Positions 5,672 to 8,587 of a stretch of DNA of 8,587 nt are shown one piece after another. The stretch comes from Nocardioidaceae bacterium (GTDB lineage Bacteria; Actinomycetota; Actinomycetes; Propionibacteriales; Nocardioidaceae). The notes beneath the pieces are model-generated. The model had not been told where the DNA came from. It did no database searches and worked only from the letters and a program-made list of their open reading frames with translations. Positions within the stretch are counted from its first letter, which is position 1, and each line of letters begins with the position of its first letter. The DNA lies in the NCBI GenBank assembly GCA_013698435.1, contig JACCVA010000066.1:1-8587 (forward strand), written 5' to 3'. Position numbers and translations under genes: made by a program.

Positions 5672-5717
5672 GGCCAACGGGAGGGGGCCAGCGACTTGTC
5701 GCCCGGCCCGTTGGGCC
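5672..5717 (+). terminator. Strong GC hairpin after the stressosome operon
   Basis: Nested pairing: GCGAC (5691-5695) with GTCGC (5698-5702), flanked by GGGCC (5685-5689) with GGCCC (5705-5709). An overlapping alternative pairs AACGGG (5676-5681) with CCCGTT (5707-5712), plus GGCC (5672-5675) with GGCC (5714-5717). It starts 100 bases after the RsbU_N stop and has no T-run. It most likely terminates the stressosome operon; the competing stems could also give a switchable structure. Confidence 0.5.
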
Positions 5718-5937
5718 TCACACCTTGAAGACGCCGGACGATGGCCGCCATGACGAGCGGGCCGCGGCGGCGCGAACAACCCCGTGGGCGTCGCCCGCAC
5801 GCCCTGCCACCCGGCTGAAACGGGTTGAGCTCCGTTGCTCCCGCCGGCGACTCGGACGTCCGGAAAAGGCCGCAGCGCCGCGTCATGGAGCCGGTGCTCA
5901 GGCGTCCGGTCGGCCAACCGGGAGGCGCAACGGGCTC

Positions 5938-5955
5938 ATTGTCGGCATTGTCGGC
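5938..5955 (+). repeat. 9-bp tandem repeat upstream of the stress-type promoter
   Basis: ATTGTCGGC occurs twice back to back (5938-5946 and 5947-5955). It ends about 20 bases before the -35 element of the promoter at 5976-6000, a position suited to an activator binding as a head-to-tail dimer. It may also be a chance slippage repeat. Confidence 0.4.
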
Positions 5956-5975
5956 GGCACCGCCTGCTCGCCAGG

Positions 5976-6000
5976 GTTTCGGTAGGGTAACGGCGGGTAC
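5976..6000 (+). promoter_or_regulatory. SigB/SigF-type general stress promoter
   Basis: GTTT at 5976-5979 (within GGGTTTC) and GGGTAC at 5995-6000 are separated by 15 bases. This matches the known consensus for SigB/SigF-family promoters in Gram-positive bacteria and mycobacteria (GTTT, about 15 bases, GGGTA). Transcription would begin near 6007, leaving a leader of about 57 bases to the ATG at 6064. It was the only such pair I found in the window. It would drive the acidic peptide, the Cupin_4 oxygenase and the ferredoxin-like gene. Confidence 0.65.
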
Positions 6001-6017
6001 GCAAAACATGTTCTGCG

Positions 6018-6037
6018 CGTGCACCGCGATGGTGCGC
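6018..6037 (+). promoter_or_regulatory. Leader RNA hairpin
   Basis: GCACC (6021-6025) pairs with GGTGC (6031-6035) around a GCGAT loop, with additional CGC/GCG pairing outside a small bulge. It lies in the predicted 5' leader, upstream of the ribosome binding site at 6053-6060. It may affect mRNA stability or translation; modest evidence. Confidence 0.3.
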
Positions 6038-6067
6038 GTGACCACCACTTCCAAGGAGGACGCATGA
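6029..6067 (+). CDS. Possible 12-codon leader ORF overlapping the peptide start
   Basis: ATG 6029 opens a frame encoding M-V-R-V-T-T-T-S-K-E-D-A that ends at TGA 6065-6067, overlapping ATG 6064 of the acidic peptide as ATGA. An internal GTG at 6038 could also start it. Its GTGACCACCACT run resembles the peptide's own opening ATGACCACCACT, an 11-base repeat on either side of the ribosome binding site. It has no clear Shine-Dalgarno of its own. It could couple translation or be a by-product of a local duplication. Confidence 0.25.
   Translation: MVRVTTTSKEDA
6053..6060 (+). promoter_or_regulatory. Ribosome binding site of the acidic peptide
   Basis: AAGGAGGA with GGAGG ending 4 bases before ATG 6064. 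It selects ATG 6064 over the in-frame upstream ATG at 6019. It is the only strong ribosome binding site in the peptide-oxygenase-ferredoxin operon. Confidence 0.75.
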
Positions 6068-6252
6068 CCACCACTCCCCAAGAGCCGCTGCGCGACGACG
6101 ACATCGAGACCGCTGGCAGTGACCCTTCGATGCCGCCGTCCACGGACGCGGACAGCACCGATGGTGCCGGCGGCGACGCTGACGGCACCGACGGCGACAG
6201 CACCGACACCACCGACGGCGACTCCACCGACGCTGACAGCACCGACGCCTGA
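6064..6252 (+). CDS. Small Asp/Thr/Ser-rich peptide upstream of an oxygenase
   Basis: 62 residues. The first 25 are ordinary (M-T-T-T-P-Q-E-P-L-R-D-D-D-I-E-T-A-G...). From about residue 27 to the end it is built almost only of Asp, Ser, Thr, Gly and Ala, as repeats of D-S-T-D, D-G-D-S-T-D and D-A-D-S-T-D. There is no signal peptide, cysteine, aromatic residue or membrane segment. It is strongly acidic and surely disordered. A Gly-Gly pair at 36-37 could be a protease site, but this is weak. ATG 6064 is set by a strong Shine-Dalgarno. The next gene, a Cupin_4-type oxygenase, is in the same reading frame and starts one codon after this stop. That suggests the peptide is a substrate or precursor of the oxygenase, a solubility/coupling leader, or the severed N-terminus of one protein. 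I do not recognise the family. Confidence 0.7.
   Translation: MTTTPQEPLRDDDIETAGSDPSMPPSTDADSTDGAGGDADGTDGDSTDTTDGDSTDADSTDA
6142..6249 (+). repeat. Degenerate GACAGCACCGAC-type coding repeats
   Basis: Low-complexity DNA with several imperfect copies of GACAGCACCGA(C/T) and GACGGCGAC units, encoding the D-S-T-D repeats of the acidic peptide. Copies differ at synonymous positions (tcc/agc for Ser; gct/gcg for Ala), which suggests that selection maintains the protein sequence rather than that this is a very recent slippage array. Confidence 0.55.
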
Positions 6253-6255
6253 GTC

Positions 6256-7386
6256 TTGGACGCGCTGGAACTGCTCAGCGGCGACGCCCAGGCTTTTCTC
6301 CGTACTGCCTGGGCGTCGCACGCCCACATCCACAAGGCCGACCCTGATGACGTGGTCGAGAAGCTGTCGCTCGATGACGTCGATGGGCTCCTCACCAGCA
6401 CGGCTCTCCGCACTCCTGCGCTTCGAGTCGCCCGGGACGGCTCGGTGCTACCAAGCTCGGCCTACACCCGATCCGCAACGATCGCCGGCGCACCACTCAC
6501 CGGCCTCATCGACGCCCGAAAGCTCATCGAGCTCTTCGACGGTGGGGCCACCTTGGTGCTTCAGGGCCTGCACCGCTACTGGCCGCCGCTGGCGGAGCTG
6601 ATCCGCGGACTCGAGGCGTCACTCGGCCACCCTTGCCAGGCGAACGCCTACCTGACTCCCCCGGGTTCGCAAGGTTTTGCGCTCCACAGCGACACCCACG
6701 ACGTGTTCGTCTTCCAGACTCACGGCAGCAAGCAGTGGGAGATCCACGACCGCGGCGAGCAGCTCGATGTGCTCATGGAGCCGGGCACCTGCATGTATCT
6801 GCCCACCGGCACGCCCCACGCCGCCCGCACCCAGCAGACCGCGTCTCTGCACGTCACGGTCGGCATCAACCTGACTTCCTGGCGGGAGCTGCTCCAGCGG
6901 ACAGTCACCGATGTGCTGGCAGATCCGGCGTTCGACGACCGGTTGCCCGTCGGGTACCCCGACGACCCCACGGTTCTCGCCGACGAACTCATCGACCAGC
7001 TCCGGCGGGTCGCGGACCGGCTGACGACGGTGGACGTCCGGGCTCGCGCCGACGACGAAGCGCGCCGCTTCTTCACCACCCGGACGCCGCTCCTGCGGGG
7101 CGCTCTCACCGACCGGCTCCTCGTCGCGGCGCTCGAAGACGACACCGACCTGGTCCGGCGCGCGGATGCGGTCTGTGTGGTCAGGGCAGCAGCCGACGAG
7201 CGTGTGCTGCTCCTGCTCGGTGACCGCGAGCTTCGGATGCCGGCTCGGCTCACGCCGGTGCTTGAGTACATCCGGGAGCAGCAGCAGCTGCGTCCCCAGG
7301 ACCTGGCCGACTGGCTCGACCCGGCAAGCCGGCTGGTCCTCGCCAGCCGGCTGGTGCGAGAAGGACTGCTCCAGGTGTCTGCTTGA
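6256..7386 (+). CDS. Cupin_4 / JmjC-type 2-oxoglutarate oxygenase
   Basis: 376 residues, cytoplasmic. An N-terminal part resembling the Cupin_4 entry (A-Q-A-F-L-R-T-A-W) leads to a JmjC-like double-stranded beta helix. The iron-binding facial triad is visible: His144-Ser-Asp146 in F-A-L-H-S-D-T-H-D, and His188 in L-P-T-G-T-P-H-A-A-R. Also present are V-F-V-F-Q-T-H-G-S-K-Q-W-E-I-H after the first ligands and A-S-L-H-V-T after the third, as in ribosomal oxygenases of the YcfD/RoxA type. Residues 210-376 are mostly helical and end in a winged-helix-like segment (E-Y-I-R-E-Q-Q-Q-L-R-P-Q-D-L-A-D-W-L), also as in that family. Known members hydroxylate Arg or His in ribosomal proteins; actinobacterial members have unknown substrates. 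TTG 6256 is the only nearby start that keeps the conserved N-terminus. It lacks an RBS and sits one codon after the peptide's stop in the same frame. The stop overlaps the next start (TTGA). Its neighbours suggest a peptide substrate and a ferredoxin partner. Confidence 0.85.
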   Translation: MDALELLSGDAQAFLRTAWASHAHIHKADPDDVVEKLSLDDVDGLLTSTALRTPALRVARDGSVLPSSAYTRSATIAGAPLTGLIDARKLIELFDGGATLVLQGLHRYWPPLAELIRGLEASLGHPCQANAYLTPPGSQGFALHSDTHDVFVFQTHGSKQWEIHDRGEQLDVLMEPGTCMYLPTGTPHAARTQQTASLHVTVGINLTSWRELLQRTVTDVLADPAFDDRLPVGYPDDPTVLADELIDQLRRVADRLTTVDVRARADDEARRFFTTRTPLLRGALTDRLLVAALEDDTDLVRRADAVCVVRAAADERVLLLLGDRELRMPARLTPVLEYIREQQQLRPQDLADWLDPASRLVLASRLVREGLLQVSA

Positions 7387-8291
7387 CGCCGTTTCGCTGT
7401 AACGCCGCAAGCCTCGCGCGCGACGAGCCGGCATACGGCACCGCGTCGACCGTGCGGGGCTACCTCCTCGTCGAGTACGCCGGTGCCTGGGGTCGCGACG
7501 CGCTGCGCGACTCCCGCCTCCCTGAAGCCGTCAAGACGCACCTGCGTGAAGTGGCGGCACAGCTCGGTATCAAGGTGCTGCTGATCCGACGGCACGCTCG
7601 CCAGCGCGCCGACGCCGGCGATGCCGGCTGCCGGGTCTTCGCGGCGTACGCCGACGCGCACGCTCCCCGGGCCGAGACGACCACGCTCGCCCAGCACGAG
7701 GACCTCCTGGACCTCGACGTCACCCCGCTAGGACGGGGCGCAAGCCTCGGGCTGACGGCGCACCACGAGCCGCTGTTCTTGACCTGCACCCACGGCCGCC
7801 ACGACACCTGCTGCGCCGAGCTGGGACGACCGGTCGCCAAGACGCTTGCCGCCCATCAACCCGGTCACGCCTGGGAGGTCTCTCACATCGGCGGCGACCG
7901 GTTCGCCGGCAACGTGCTCGTGCTGCCCGAGGGGCTCTACTACGGCAGGGTCGAGCCGTCGAACGCCGCAGGCCTTGCGTCCCGACACCTCGACGGCCGC
8001 CTCAGTCTCGATCTGCTGCGTGGACGCTCCGGCTACCCCATCGCCGTGCAGGCCGCGGAGTGGTTCCTGCGCACCGAGCTCGGCGAGGACCGGCTACGGG
8101 CGCTGCGGCTGCAGCGACGCGAGCGGCTGGGCGAGGACTGGCAGGTTACGTTCGACGTCTCAGGGCAGGTGTGGGCAGTGCGGCTGCGGGTGGGCGCGCG
8201 GCCGCCCGAGCAGCTCACCTGTACAGCTCTGCGTCTGAACCCCGCGCCGACGTACGAGCTGCTCGACATCGCCGGTCCGTCAGACAGCTGA
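7383..8291 (+). CDS. Sucrase/ferredoxin-like (Apd1-type) thioredoxin-fold [2Fe-2S] protein
   Basis: 302 residues. Family hallmarks: an N-terminal R-C-N-A-A-S...E-P-A-Y-G-T-A-S and G-Y-L-L-V-E-Y-A-G-A-W-G-R-D-A-L (start matches the family's usual N-terminus), then L-T-C-T-H-G-R-H-D-T-C-C (Cys135, Cys143, Cys144), W-E-V-S-H-I-G-G-D-R-F-A-G-N (His168, Asp172) and G-L-Y-Y-G-R-V. Proteins of this family (Suc_Fer-like, PF06999) have a thioredoxin-like ferredoxin fold. In yeast Apd1, as I recall, the cluster is held by two cysteines nine residues apart and by the two histidines of H-x3-H. Here Cys135 and Cys144 keep that spacing, but the second His is Asp172. It may supply electrons to the upstream oxygenase. 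TTG 7383 overlaps the preceding stop (TTGA) with a weak AGGTG nearby, so translation is probably coupled. It converges on the acylphosphatase gene with a 15-bp gap. Confidence 0.87.
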   Translation: MTPFRCNAASLARDEPAYGTASTVRGYLLVEYAGAWGRDALRDSRLPEAVKTHLREVAAQLGIKVLLIRRHARQRADAGDAGCRVFAAYADAHAPRAETTTLAQHEDLLDLDVTPLGRGASLGLTAHHEPLFLTCTHGRHDTCCAELGRPVAKTLAAHQPGHAWEVSHIGGDRFAGNVLVLPEGLYYGRVEPSNAAGLASRHLDGRLSLDLLRGRSGYPIAVQAAEWFLRTELGEDRLRALRLQRRERLGEDWQVTFDVSGQVWAVRLRVGARPPEQLTCTALRLNPAPTYELLDIAGPSDS

Positions 8292-8306
8292 GCGCCGCAA
8301 CAGCCG

Positions 8307-8573
8307 TCAGCGAACGGTGAAGCCAGTGAGGTCGGTCGGCTCCTCATCGGTGACGTCGACGCGGTCGACCTGCGCCTGGTCCGGTCCTGACTCGCACCAC
8401 CGGCACACCCTGGCCACCGCCTCCGGCTCACCCTCGAACACCGCCTCGACGGCCCCGTCCGAGCGGTTGTGCACCCAGCCGGCCACACCGGCCTGCTCTG
8501 CCTGCTGGCGGCAGCCGTCGCGGAAGAAAACCCCCTGCACGTCGCCGTAGACGACGACTCTCGACGCGATCAC
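8307..8573 (-). CDS. acyP: Acylphosphatase
   Basis: 88 residues, the usual length of the small soluble acylphosphatases that hydrolyse carboxyl-phosphate bonds (EC 3.6.1.7). The signature G-D-V-Q-G-V-F-F-R has the phosphate-binding Arg18, and G-W-V-H-N-R-S-D-G-A-V-E has the catalytic Asn36. The C-terminal F-T-V-R also fits. The GTG at 8573 gives a normal N-terminus and has GGGAG about 9 bases upstream, at the edge of the window. The open frame continues to the window edge, so a start slightly further upstream cannot be ruled out. It is convergent with the ferredoxin-like gene and seems unrelated to that operon. Confidence 0.92.
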   Translation of the reverse strand: MIASRVVVYGDVQGVFFRDGCRQQAEQAGVAGWVHNRSDGAVEAVFEGEPEAVARVCRWCESGPDQAQVDRVDVTDEEPTDLTGFTVR

Positions 8574-8587
8574 CAGCCCCAGCTCCC

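Larger units (their letters stand above)
5572..6063. other. Intergenic region without a convincing gene
   Basis: 492 bp between the stressosome operon and the peptide-oxygenase operon. Open frames cross it on both strands, but none shows a recognisable domain or a good start, and they look like GC-driven shadows. It holds a strong hairpin (5672-5717), imperfect copies of a GTCGGCCAAC(C)GGGAGG sequence (5669-5684 and 5909-5925), a 9-bp tandem repeat (5938-5955), a SigB/SigF-like promoter (5976-6000) and a short leader frame (6029-6067). No tRNA was recognised. Confidence 0.6.

Noticed and set aside
5572..6063. Possible remnant of the missing RsbU PP2C phosphatase domain
   Set aside because: No Asp-Gly metal-binding motifs or other PP2C signatures seen in any frame.
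6142..6249. Repeat array that might be CRISPR or a minisatellite
   Set aside because: Repeats are short, imperfect, unspaced and in frame; they encode an Asp/Ser/Thr-rich peptide behind a strong ribosome binding site.
6064..6252. Acidic peptide as a graspetide or lanthipeptide precursor
   Set aside because: No ATP-grasp ligase or lanthipeptide synthetase nearby and no cysteine in the peptide; the neighbouring enzyme is an oxygenase.
4942..6333. 463-codon open frame on the minus strand opposite rsbS, RsbU_N and the intergenic region
   Set aside because: It runs antisense to well-supported genes, shows no known domain and has biased, repetitive composition typical of GC-rich shadow frames.
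6720..7697. 325-codon minus-strand frame opposite the oxygenase and ferredoxin genes
   Set aside because: Ser/Arg-rich shadow frame crossing two well-supported genes with conserved catalytic motifs.

Overview
The window is high-GC DNA with dense, overlapping genes, GTG and TTG starts, and protein families typical of Actinobacteria: DUF1003, PRC-barrel/DUF2382, actinobacterial-style sucrase/ferredoxin-like protein, and a SigB/SigF-type promoter. I cannot place it below phylum with confidence. No rRNA, tRNA, CRISPR array, integrase or transposase was seen.

Layout. (1) 1-273, plus strand: 3' end of a DUF1003 membrane protein. (2) 340-2579, minus strand: three genes, namely a stand-alone RsbS-type STAS protein, a five-helix membrane protein of the MscS 'TM helix' family without a visible channel domain, and a PRC-barrel/DUF2382 stress-type protein. 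GC-rich hairpins follow the last two. (3) 2580-2892: divergent intergenic region. (4) 2893-5571, plus strand: four genes joined by 4-base stop/start overlaps. They encode a sigma factor-zinc finger-RsbT kinase fusion, an RsbR co-antagonist, a second RsbS, and a lone RsbU N-terminal domain. (5) 5572-6063: 492 bp without a convincing gene. It holds a strong hairpin, a 9-bp tandem repeat and a SigB/SigF-like promoter. (6) 6064-8291, plus strand: a 62-residue Asp/Thr/Ser-rich peptide, a Cupin_4/JmjC-type oxygenase in the same reading frame just past the peptide's stop codon, and a thioredoxin-fold [2Fe-2S] ferredoxin-like protein. (7) 8307-8573, minus strand: acylphosphatase.

The most interesting unit is 2893-5571. 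In Bacillus subtilis the stressosome (RsbR/RsbS) holds the kinase RsbT. Released RsbT activates the phosphatase RsbU, which acts through RsbV and RsbW to free SigB. Here the RsbT domain is covalently attached to a sigma factor through a zinc-finger anti-sigma-like linker. The only RsbU present is its RsbT-binding domain with no PP2C phosphatase. The sequence therefore suggests a shortened circuit in which stressosome capture and release of RsbT directly captures and releases a sigma factor, with the RsbU_N-only protein as a possible competitor or adaptor. This is inference; the domain architecture itself is visible in the sequence. The orphan RsbS at 340-747 is about 78% identical over its core to the operon RsbS and may join the same complex.

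The second unit of interest is the peptide-oxygenase-ferredoxin operon at 6064-8291. Its layout fits an oxygenase modifying a small acidic peptide with electrons from a neighbouring ferredoxin. Its promoter looks general-stress controlled.
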